Part shown: positions 43,465-51,500 of the stretch, piece after piece
Position numbering within the stretch: position 1 is the first letter of the stretch
How the letters are laid out: every line of letters starts with the position of its first letter
NCBI GenBank assembly: GCA_046329585.1
Contig: JAXLUI010000002.1
Coordinates: forward strand, 806,001 to 870,000
Direction of reading: 5' to 3'
From: DLKC01 sp002478885
Lineage (GTDB): Bacteria; Bacteroidota; Bacteroidia; Chitinophagales; Chitinophagaceae
DNA: 64,000 nucleotides
The notes under the pieces: model-generated
What the model saw: only the letters and a program-made list of their open reading frames with translations
Told to the model about the DNA's origin: nothing
Database searches by the model: none
Translations under genes and position numbers: made by a program

Positions 43465-43515
43465 AAAGTTAACGTGTGCGACGCAACAGGCGATGCCATG
43501 AAATAGCACAGCTGG
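43465..43515 (-). repeat. Dispersed repeat, single arm
   Basis: GTGTGCGACGCAAC at 43474-43487, then the spacer and GATGCCATGAAATAGCACAG with outer CTGGGTAC. 55 bp past the stop of the 43542-43877 gene (minus strand), sense to it. One of the longest matches outside the core. Confidence 0.8.
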
Positions 43516-43541
43516 GTACAACCATTAACAGCCTGCGCGGT

Positions 43542-43877
43542 TTATTTTCTCTTTTTAAACAACAGCGTCAACCCATATAGCCCGGCATAAATTCCGAGCT
43601 TGCGGATAACCCCGGGCTTTTTTTCTGAGGCAGCTTCTTTACGTGGAAGGAAAAAACCAATGGCGTTTTTTATAAGCCCCACTGAGGTTATCGCCTTGTT
43701 CCGGAGAAAAAGAAAATTAGTAACGGAACTACCGAGCTTCCTCAATGTTTCTTTTGGCAACTGCGTGAATTTCTCTTCCAGTCGCAATCGGCTCTCCGTT
43801 GCGCGAAATCTTACCAACTGTATTTCCTTGTGGAGATCTTCAAGGTTATTAATATAAGAGTAGTCTTTATGATTCAT
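43542..43877 (-). CDS. Unknown small protein with C-terminal hydrophobic segment
   Basis: 111 residues from ATG 43877. An amphipathic N-terminal half (NLEDLHKEIQLVRFRATESRLRLEEKF) is followed by two short hydrophobic stretches (LIKNAIGFFLP and LGIYAGLYGLTLLF). No recognised family. Overlaps the holin-like gene by 11 bp, so translation is coupled; the pair is probably a membrane-associated unit. Confidence 0.6.
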   Translation of the reverse strand: MNHKDYSYINNLEDLHKEIQLVRFRATESRLRLEEKFTQLPKETLRKLGSSVTNFLFLRNKAITSVGLIKNAIGFFLPRKEAASEKKPGVIRKLGIYAGLYGLTLLFKKRK

Positions 43878-44238
43878 GACGGGTGTTTTCTTTCTTTGCC
43901 TCAAAAAAGATGTTTATAACAGTATTAACGATAAATTGATCAACCAGTTTCTTACGGAAAACGATCATAAGCGTCAGCAGCAGGATATAGAATGCTGCGA
44001 TAATACCAAAGCCGAGATAGGTACTGCCTGTAAGGTCTGTGAAATAATAACCCCCAAGGATACTTAAAAAGAAAAGTATAAAAAAGCAGAACAGGATGAC
44101 TAACAGGCCCGCCGCAACAACGGCAACCAGCTTTGATATTTTTTCTACTGCCTGCAATTTCAAAAGCAATAAATTATTTTGAATGAACTCATCAATATCT
44201 TTCCTGGCTTCTTTGAAAAAATTCTCTGGTGCTTTCAT
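43867..44238 (-). CDS. Phage holin-like (Phage_holin_3_6/X) membrane protein
   Basis: 123 residues with two strong membrane helices (about 38-57 and 74-94) and charged ends, matching small holin-type membrane proteins annotated as phage holin family in Bacteroidota. No phage genes are nearby, so it is likely a chromosomal membrane protein of unknown role rather than a lysis holin. The upstream -24/-12 motif is the best in the window. Confidence 0.7.
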   Translation of the reverse strand: MKAPENFFKEARKDIDEFIQNNLLLLKLQAVEKISKLVAVVAAGLLVILFCFFILFFLSILGGYYFTDLTGSTYLGFGIIAAFYILLLTLMIVFRKKLVDQFIVNTVINIFFEAKKENTRHES

Positions 44239-44271
44239 AAGATTTGTTATGTTTTGTTACGGTAATCAACG

Positions 44272-44287
44272 AGCAAACACTTTGCCA
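44272..44287 (-). promoter_or_regulatory. Sigma-54 promoter candidate (best in window)
   Basis: Minus strand TGGCAAAGTGTTTGCT: TGGCA and TTGC(T) intact, GG and GC spaced by 10 bases, differing from TGGCACG-N4-TTGCW at two positions. The predicted transcription start is ~23 bases before ATG 44238. Together with an in-window NtrC-type activator this is a strong candidate. Confidence 0.6.
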
Positions 44288-44378
44288 CGCTCGGCGATCA
44301 CTATTTTAAAAATGCAGACACCATAACTGTGGCAGGATTTTAGAAACAGCTATGGCATTAAACATTAAAATATAATTT

Positions 44379-44636
44379 ATGGAATGGCAAAGCTTTTTAA
44401 AAGGTATGCTTGCAGGAGCAGTCGTCGGAATATTATTTGCGCCGGATAGTGGCAAGGCTACAAGAAAAAAAATAGCCCGCAAAACCAGCGACCTGAAAGA
44501 TTCACTGGAAGAGACATACGACCAGTTCGTTGATGAAATATCGCAACAGGTAGGCAAAGTTGCTGACAAGGCAAAAGATCTTATCGACAAAGGAAGGAGT
44601 TCAGTTGAGGACATTACTGATGCGGCTTCGTCTTAA
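44379..44636 (+). CDS. YtxH-domain protein
   Basis: 85 residues. One short hydrophobic segment (LKGMLAGAVVGILFAPDSG, about 6-24) followed by TRKKIARKTSDLKD and a long amphipathic helix, the standard YtxH pattern found in many stress-related small membrane proteins. Function unknown; Bacillus YtxH is part of the general stress regulon. Divergent from the holin-like gene, converging with the YihY gene. Confidence 0.85.
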   Translation: MEWQSFLKGMLAGAVVGILFAPDSGKATRKKIARKTSDLKDSLEETYDQFVDEISQQVGKVADKAKDLIDKGRSSVEDITDAASS

Positions 44637-44692
44637 AATGACCCGGGCTTTGTGTTATTGTAAAACAGCAACTGTTGCTGTTGCTGTAAAAT

Positions 44693-44744
44693 GCCCGGCA
44701 GTTACCGTCAGGAAAATAATTGTCTTGATGCTTAACTGCCGGGC
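44693..44744. terminator. Perfect 12-bp inverted repeat at convergent gene ends
   Basis: GCCCGGCAGTTA (44693-44704) and TAACTGCCGGGC (44733-44744) with a 28-base loop, between the YtxH and YihY genes and covering the YihY stop. On the minus strand it is followed by ATTTTAC. Could end both transcripts. The GCCCGGCAGTTA sequence resembles the outer motif of the dispersed repeat at 16378-16390. Confidence 0.6.
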
Positions 44745-45703
44745 TTTAATGTCGACGAGTGTTGCTGCGGTAACACCGACACTTTTTTTTCTTCCGGTTG
44801 TTCTATATAAACAGCATATGCAGAAGGCTCGATCCTGTTACCCATGGCCTCGCTGTATACTTGTGTAAATTCTGCGCCAATGTAGAGGATCGCGGATGCA
44901 TAATATACCCAAAGTAAAATGATGACGATTGAGCCTGCCGCGCCGTAAGCAGAGCCAGGTGCCACTTTTTCAAGATAAAACCCTATCAAAAACTGCCCGG
45001 CTATAAAAAAAATCGCTGTAAATAATGCACCAGCTCTTACATTTTTCCACCTGATTTTTGCATCGGGTAACACTTTAAAAATAATTCCAAAAACAAAAGC
45101 CGTTGTCACCAGCGAAATGATGAAATTAATTACCGCAACCAGCAGCACAGTGATATGAGAGAAATAACCAGCGAGGCGCTCGCTGAGTACCTGTATCGCA
45201 CCATTCACGATCAGTGAGACAATAAGAACAAATCCCAGCGATACGATCAGCGACATCGAGAGCAGGCGATTCTTGAGGAAGTTCAACCACCCGCGTTTAG
45301 GTTTCGCCTTCACCCGCCATATGATATTCACAGAATCCTGTATTTCTGCAAACAGGCTTGTCGCACCGATGATAAGCGCAACGATGCTTGTGATAAGTGC
45401 GAAATTTGTTTTGCCCGAGAACTGGATATTCCTGATAATTTCCTGCAGCTGCTTAGCCGCACCTGCTCCCAACAGTCCATTCAATTGCGAAAATATTTTG
45501 CCTTCTACTGCGTCCTGGCCAAAAAAAACACTGGCTAGCGACATCACCAGCAAAAGCATAGGCCCCATTGCAAAGATGGTGGTGTAGGAAAGAGACGCAC
45601 TCAATTTCATTCCCTTGTCAGCAAAGAATCCACTAAATGTTGCTTTAATTATCTTCAACGCCTTTTTGGCCTTCGATTCGGCACCTTTTTTTTCACGATT
45701 CAT
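44732..45703 (-). CDS. YihY/BrkB-family inner-membrane protein
   Basis: 323 residues with six predicted membrane helices. The family motifs GMKLSASLSYTTIFAMGPMLLLVMS near 34-58, GATSLFAEIQDSVNIIW near 112-128 and AAGSIVIILLWVYYASAILYIGAEFTQVY near 252-280 are present. Despite the old BrkB name, the molecular function is not established. N- and C-termini are charged. Convergent with YtxH; follows the copper-protein gene on the same strand. Confidence 0.9.
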   Translation of the reverse strand: MNREKKGAESKAKKALKIIKATFSGFFADKGMKLSASLSYTTIFAMGPMLLLVMSLASVFFGQDAVEGKIFSQLNGLLGAGAAKQLQEIIRNIQFSGKTNFALITSIVALIIGATSLFAEIQDSVNIIWRVKAKPKRGWLNFLKNRLLSMSLIVSLGFVLIVSLIVNGAIQVLSERLAGYFSHITVLLVAVINFIISLVTTAFVFGIIFKVLPDAKIRWKNVRAGALFTAIFFIAGQFLIGFYLEKVAPGSAYGAAGSIVIILLWVYYASAILYIGAEFTQVYSEAMGNRIEPSAYAVYIEQPEEKKVSVLPQQHSSTLKPGS

Positions 45704-45739
45704 TCTTGCTCCTTTTTTATCTTCCTCAATTATTTTTTG

Positions 45740-46063
45740 TTACATCTGGCGGCACATCTTTGCACAGGACAAACAAACAGTGGCGCATTCCCTGCAATGA
45801 TCGGTATCGTGTTTCGCACACTCGTTTGCACATGCCTCGCATATATCAGCACATAGCCGGCAGGCAAACACCATTTTGTTGCTGCCAAGACTCATTAACT
45901 GGGCAGCGGCAATACAAATTGCAGCGCACTCCAGGTCGAGCTGTACACACTTCGTCATCATCGGCAGGTTATCTTCTTGTAAGCAGGAAGCAGCGCAATG
46001 GTTGCAGACTGCAACGCATTGTAAACAAGCATCAATACATGCTTTATAATCGTTGTAATTCAT
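45740..46063 (-). CDS. Cys-rich four-helix-bundle copper-binding protein (Csp-like)
   Basis: 107 residues with about 19 Cys arranged as helical CxxxC and CxxC repeats (CIDACLQCVAVCNHC; CRLCADICEACANEC; CRECATVCLSCAKMC), the pattern of the DUF326/Csp copper-storage family. These bundles can store many Cu(I) ions. No signal peptide, so a cytosolic Csp3-like form. Encoded 36 bp upstream of the YihY gene on the same strand. Confidence 0.9.
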   Translation of the reverse strand: MNYNDYKACIDACLQCVAVCNHCAASCLQEDNLPMMTKCVQLDLECAAICIAAAQLMSLGSNKMVFACRLCADICEACANECAKHDTDHCRECATVCLSCAKMCRQM

Positions 46064-46159
46064 AAAAATATTTTATTGTTAAAAATGTTGTGTAGGGATC
46101 ATTGCTCTCATAGTAGATCCGATTGTAGATTTTTCTCTACAGGCATAAACCGTTAGATT

Positions 46160-46498
46160 TTAGCTATTAAACCATATTTCAAGGTCACTGACGGAGATAG
46201 GTTTTTCGATTATGCGAAAAGTTGCCGCGGACGTTTTGGGGACACGATAGGCGCTGACAAGATTTAGCTGGCACTCGGGGTAATTTTGCAGAATAAACTC
46301 GGTCTGTCCCCAACCATTGCCATCAGGTAAACTATTGTCCAAAAAAATATAATCAGGGTTAAAGTCCAGAAGAGCCTTCATCCCATCTGCTATATTATAA
46401 GCCACACAAACCTCGCACTTCTTCTTTTCAAAGAATAATTTAAGAAGCAATCCAAAATCTTCTTCATCATCAATAATCAAGACTTTTTTCGGATCCAT
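46160..46498 (-). CDS. Single-domain response regulator, divergent pocket
   Basis: 112 residues from ATG 46498. Acidic cluster LIIDDEEDF near 7-15, phosphoacceptor in IFLDNSLPDGNG near 52-63, Lys in EKPISV near 98-103. The usual conserved Thr/Ser after beta-4 is replaced (NLVSAYR), though a Ser is present. The FLDNSLPDG segment matches the receiver at 24620-24988. No output domain or adjacent kinase. Confidence 0.85.
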   Translation of the reverse strand: MDPKKVLIIDDEEDFGLLLKLFFEKKKCEVCVAYNIADGMKALLDFNPDYIFLDNSLPDGNGWGQTEFILQNYPECQLNLVSAYRVPKTSAATFRIIEKPISVSDLEIWFNS

Positions 46499-46614
46499 AT
46501 CAATAAGCAAGAAAGAATTGTACCAATCGAGCAACCTGGAATTTCCCTGTCAAATATGTTCCCGCAAGGCCAGCCGCCATAGAAACTGCACTTCAAAAAA
46601 AATTTCATACTTCT

Positions 46615-46630
46615 TGGTTAAGTTCTTGCA
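46615..46630 (+). promoter_or_regulatory. Sigma-54 promoter candidate
   Basis: TGGTTAAGTTCTTGCA: TGG and a perfect TTGCA at the right spacing. The predicted transcript begins ~31 bases before ATG 46672, an ideal distance. Confidence 0.5.
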
Positions 46631-46671
46631 TACTAAACCCGGTATATATTCTGTAACCAAATATTTATTGT

Positions 46672-47229
46672 ATGACGAACAATATCGTAACAGCAGTGCA
46701 GGAGCAACTTGGCCTTGATGCATTTGACAAAATCGATCCTAACCAGGAAAGTCAGCGTTTTAGCAGCGAACACGATTCAAAACATTTTGTACAGGCTGCG
46801 GTTACCGCAGTTTTAGCGGGGTTATACAAACATGCCGGAACAAAGGATGCAACGGAGGAATTGTTCTCACTAAAAAATCCTCAACAGGTTTTACGGCGCA
46901 TTTTTGATACCAATGAAGAACACATTATTGAATCGGTAAGCAATTATGGGAACAAGCCTTATGATCAAACGAGGTTGTTTATGGAACGAATTGCAGAGGA
47001 AGCCTTAAACGTAACAACGGAAGCCACTGCGCCCGACGCTACCCCGGAAAAACGCATGCTGTATATTGCAGGGCAGCGTCACAACATACTGGTATATCTT
47101 CCGCCCGATTTGCAGCTGGGCACACTCATCAATGATAATGCACTTGACGACAGGACAAATAAAATGGAAGGGCCTGTGTCTAACCTCATGCATTTCTTTG
47201 AACAACTGTTTTCAGAAAAAGAAAAATAA
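46672..47229 (+). CDS. Unknown cytosolic protein (185 aa)
   Basis: 185 residues, acidic, no signal or membrane segment. The N-terminal part (FSSEHDSKHFVQAAVTAVLAGLYKHAG) and the middle (NPQQVLRRIFDTNEEHIIESVSNYGNKP) are alpha-helical; the end (ILVYLPPDLQLGTLINDNALDD) looks beta-hairpin-like. I do not recognise a family. A good sigma-54 motif is in front of it, so it may belong to the regulon of the in-window activator. Converges with the topoisomerase gene. Confidence 0.6.
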   Translation: MTNNIVTAVQEQLGLDAFDKIDPNQESQRFSSEHDSKHFVQAAVTAVLAGLYKHAGTKDATEELFSLKNPQQVLRRIFDTNEEHIIESVSNYGNKPYDQTRLFMERIAEEALNVTTEATAPDATPEKRMLYIAGQRHNILVYLPPDLQLGTLINDNALDDRTNKMEGPVSNLMHFFEQLFSEKEK

Positions 47230-47240
47230 TAAACCTGCGG

Positions 47241-48335
47241 TCATGCAGCTTTTAAAATCTTAAGGAGTACAATTTCCTCATTGGTTAACCCGGGGACATT
47301 GTGCTCCTTTAAAGGTTTATTCAGTTCTTCCAAATATTTTGCGAGTTGCTTTTCTTCGTAGAGTTTTATAATGCCGGGATGCACGTAATATTTTTTGCAA
47401 ACAGTTCTCGTATTACCTAACCTGGCGCTCACCACGTCCAGTGCACTCACAATATTTTTTTTATACTCAGCTTCAGTCAATGCTTCGCCGATAGCACGAA
47501 AAGCCTGCAGCGCATGCAGGGAGCCTGCCCAGGTGCGAAAATCCTTGGCACTAAAATCCATACCAGTCGCGGCTTTGATGTAATTGTTGACCATCGCTGA
47601 ATCGATGGATTTTCTGTTGCCGGCGCTATCGTAATACTGAAACAATTCTCTGCCGGGAATATCGCGGCATTCTTTTACAATTCGGGCAAGCCGTTTATTT
47701 TTTAAACTGATCTTGTGCTCCACTCCCTTTTTTCCTTTAAAACAAAACATTAGCTCATCGCCTTTTATGGAAGCATGCTGATCTTTCATGGTAGTTAAAC
47801 CGTAGGAGCCATATATCTTTTCATAATCGTAATTTCCGACGCGTATATAAGTTCGCTCCATTAAACTGATAACTGTTGCCAGCACTTTTTCCTGCGTGAG
47901 TTCCTTCACTGCAATATCTGCTTCAACCTTTGCACGCAGTTTGGGCAATGCATTGCCAAATTCATATAAGTGATGAAACTTGGTCTCGTTCCTGAGCATA
48001 TTCCACAACGCATGATAACGGTATTGCTTGCGGTTACGCATGTCAAAACCGGTGGCCTGGATATGCCCGTTCTCCATTGCACAAATCCACACGTTTGTCC
48101 ACGATGGCGGAATCGCAAGTTTCCTTATCCGCTCAATTTCTTTTTGCACTTTTAAAGGCTTGTTATCAAAAACGTAAACAAAATTTTTGCCCCGTTTTAT
48201 TCTTGCGATGCCCGCATGTTTATCATTTACATAAACAAGATTCACAAGAGAAGCTGCTTTTTCATAATTCTTATTGACCTTGAGAAACTGTTTGTGCGAT
48301 ATGGCCGGTAAATCTTCATTCATACTTTTCTCCAA
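47241..48335 (-). CDS. DNA topoisomerase IB (bacterial/poxvirus type)
   Basis: 364 residues. N-terminal KVNKNYEKAASLVNLVYV domain, then the catalytic domain with RVGNYDYEKIYGSYGLTTM (Arg near 170), a KGKKGVEHKISLKN hairpin, FRTWAGS (Arg) and the nucleophile Tyr317 in KKYYVHP. All five catalytic residues expected for type IB enzymes appear present. Relaxes supercoils without ATP; bacterial members are sporadic and sometimes found near NHEJ or DNA-damage genes, as here (Ku is 17 kb away). An internal Met five residues in is an alternative start. Confidence 0.93.
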   Translation of the reverse strand: MEKSMNEDLPAISHKQFLKVNKNYEKAASLVNLVYVNDKHAGIARIKRGKNFVYVFDNKPLKVQKEIERIRKLAIPPSWTNVWICAMENGHIQATGFDMRNRKQYRYHALWNMLRNETKFHHLYEFGNALPKLRAKVEADIAVKELTQEKVLATVISLMERTYIRVGNYDYEKIYGSYGLTTMKDQHASIKGDELMFCFKGKKGVEHKISLKNKRLARIVKECRDIPGRELFQYYDSAGNRKSIDSAMVNNYIKAATGMDFSAKDFRTWAGSLHALQAFRAIGEALTEAEYKKNIVSALDVVSARLGNTRTVCKKYYVHPGIIKLYEEKQLAKYLEELNKPLKEHNVPGLTNEEIVLLKILKAA

Positions 48336-48424
48336 TAAAAAATAATGCCTGTTATTGTTTTAAAATTGATGTGCCACGCGTCCTGCTTTTCATTACGGCT
48401 TCACTGCGCGATAGTACCGGCTAA

Positions 48425-48560
48425 TCCGTCATCGCACACTTAAACTGTTATAACTTTATTCGCCGGGAAAGGCCCGCCAACATCGGGTGCAGCAAAGCTG
48501 CTGAATAAAGCCCCGCAAGTACAAGAGTGCGACGCAAGCAGTACCGAGCAATGCGTTGCA
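48425..48560. repeat. Dispersed repeat, inverted pair with decayed left arm
   Basis: Left arm CATCGCACACTT at 48430-48441 is a decayed copy; right core ACAAGAGTGCGACGCAA at 48521-48537 with outer GCCGGGTAC near 48560. The right core is 49 bp past the glucan synthase stop (48586, minus strand) and sense to it. Confidence 0.75.
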
Positions 48561-48585
48561 GCCGGGTACAAAAGCAACCAAATAA

Positions 48586-51500
48586 TTATTTGTTAAGCGC
48601 AGCGCTGAGATCGCTTTTCCTGGTTGAAGAAATTTTAGCCGTATTAAAATAGACGGTCACATAGTGTTCTGCCTGGTCATCGTTTAACGTAAGAAATTTT
48701 TCGCTGATGCTAATGCCATCAGCTTCAATCTTTATTGCTTCGCTCGTATTTACGCTGCGAACAAAGTTGATGTGGTACATGCTGCCGCCAAAGCGGTAAT
48801 GAACTTTAAAAGACGACCATTCTTCGGGCACACACGGTACAAAACCAAGCTTGTTCCCATTCTTCTGAAGACCGATAAACGACTCGGTGATCAATTGATA
48901 AAACCAGCCTGCAGAACCGGTGTACCAGGTCCATCCGCCACGGCCCGTGTGCGGTGCAAAACCATATACATCGGCAGCGACAACATAAGGTTCCGTTTTA
49001 TAGCGCGCAATGGATGCTTCGTCTTTGCCGTGGTTAACAGGGTTAAGCATTTGCAGGAGTTCCCACGTGCGCCTTGTGTCGCCCATTTTCGCAAACGCCA
49101 TCACCGTCCAGATAGCGGCATGCGTGTATTGCCCGCCGTTTTCCCTGACACCGGGAACATAGCCTTTTATATAACCGGGTTCAATATTGGAGTGATTAAA
49201 CGGAGGATCGAGTAACTGGATCAACTGATCGCTTTTTCTTACCAGGAATTTATAAACCGAATCCATTGCAACCTGTGAACGTGTTTGTTCACCTGCACCT
49301 GATAACACTGACCAGCTTTGCGCAATCGAATCTATTTTGCACTCTTCATTTTTTGAAGAGCCGAGTGCTGTGCCATCGTCAAAAAAGGCGCGAAGGTACC
49401 AGTTACCATCCCACGCACTGCTGCTGATATTCTTTTCAAGATCAACAGCACGGTGCTCACAAAGGCCTGCAAATGCTTCATCGTATTGCAGCCTTGCGAT
49501 ACCGGTAAATTTTTGAAGCACATCGTACAGGAAAAAGGCAAGCCATACGCTTTCGCCTTTGCCATCTTTGCCTACCATATTCATACCATCGTTCCAGTCT
49601 CCTGAGCCTATGAGTGGCAGGCCATGCTCCCCAAAACGACAACCAAAATCGATGGCCCGTTTGCAATGTTCGTACAGGTTTGCCTTTTCAGCGGCAATGT
49701 TCGGAAGATCGTAATAAGATTCTTCGTTAGGGTTAACTAACCTGCCTTCGAGAAAGGAAACGGATTCAGCCAGGATGGAATGATCACCTGTAATCAGCAC
49801 GTATTTGGCCGTAACAAATGGCAGCCATAAAAAGTCGTCGGAACAATGTGTTCTTACGCCGCGGCCGAGCGGAGGATGCCACCAATGTTGCACATCACCC
49901 TCTTTAAACTGCCGCGATGCAGAACGTATTATCTGTGCGCGGGCCAGCCCGGCATCGGTATAAAGGACAGCCAAAACATCCTGCAATTGATCCCTGAAAC
50001 CATAAGCGCCACCTGACTGATAAAAGCCACTGCGCGCCCAGAGGCGACAGGCAATGGTTTGATAAAGCAACCAGCCATTACTAACCAGGTTCAGCGCCTT
50101 GTCCGGTGTTTCCAACTGGATGGCCGAAAGCGTCTTTCGCCATAACCGGTGCACACTTTCGAGTGCATTCATAGCGGCCTCGGCCCCTTTAAATTGAGTG
50201 ATTAATTTTATTGCCTCGCCTTTGTCAACAGCAGCGCCCATTCGAAAAACGATTTGTTTTTTCTCATCGTGGTAAAGTGTAAATGACACCTGCATGGCAG
50301 CGCAGCTATCAAGACCGGCTCCATATTTTCCCGACAGCCAAGCCTGTTTCATCGCTGCCGGATTTTTGAGCGAATTGTTCCTCCCGATAAACTCGGCGCG
50401 ATCTGCAGTGAAGGTTTTATTTGCTTCATCGGTGTCAAAAAAAGCGACCCTGTGTTCAAACTCAAAATTGTAAGGGTTGCAGGCGATCAAAGCACCGGTG
50501 TTGTTGTCATGGTCAGTTACCACATGCATGGCCGATTTCGATCGAAGATCACCAAGCACCCATTCGCTATACCCGGTAAGGGAGATTTTACGCTCCCGGC
50601 CGGAAGTATTATGAATATTGATGATCACAAATTTTATGGGCTGCTCCGTATCGGTAAAGATCAACGCATCAGACACGATACCGGTTTCGCTGTGCTCAAA
50701 CACGCTGTAACCAAATCCATGTTTCGTAACATAGGCTGTGTTACCCTGTACAGGGAAAGGCATGGGTGACCAGCAATAGCCGGTTTTTTCGTCGCGCAGG
50801 TAAAAAGCCTCCCCTCCAGAATCGGTGACAGGGTCATTGTCCCAGGGGGTTAACCTGAATTCGTGAGCATTCTCAAACCAGGTATATGCCGAGCCCCTTT
50901 CTGAAATCACCGTTCCAAAATTTTTATTGGCGATTATGTTAGCCCACGGCGCCGGGGTAGACCGGCCGTCTGTAACAATAACATATTCGTGACCTTGGTT
51001 TGAAAATCCCCCGAGGCTATTATTAAACGTAAGCTCCGGGTGTATAAACGCTGGTTCGTTAAATGGGACAACAGGCAAAGGAGTAAGATTATTAATGGAG
51101 CTCCTGGTACTGGCTTTTTTATTTAGTTGGTTTAACAAACTGCCTTGCTTGTCAGATATAATCACTCTTGCTACTGTTTGCAATAAAATGCGGTCTTCTG
51201 CTGATATCTGATCTGCTGGCCGCACGAAAATGCCACCACGTGAATCAGCCGAATTAAAAGTCGACCCTGCAACGATCAGGCTCTGTATCTGGTCTTGCAT
51301 TACCTGCCTGTAGCCGCTCTGATCCTCATTCCAGATAAAAAGATCTACAGCAAGGCCTTTCAACTGCCAGTAAGCCCGGGCCTGAATCAGCTGTTTGACA
51401 AGATTCATGCTTTCAGAGGCTGTAATTTGCAACAACACGATCGGAAGGTCGCCTGAAATAGAGTAACTCCATAATGCAGATTGTCCGCGATGGTTCTTCA

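Noticed and set aside
43867..44238. Prophage suspicion because of the holin-like gene
   Set aside because: No terminase, portal, tail, integrase or lysin genes nearby; holin-like proteins are common on Bacteroidota chromosomes.
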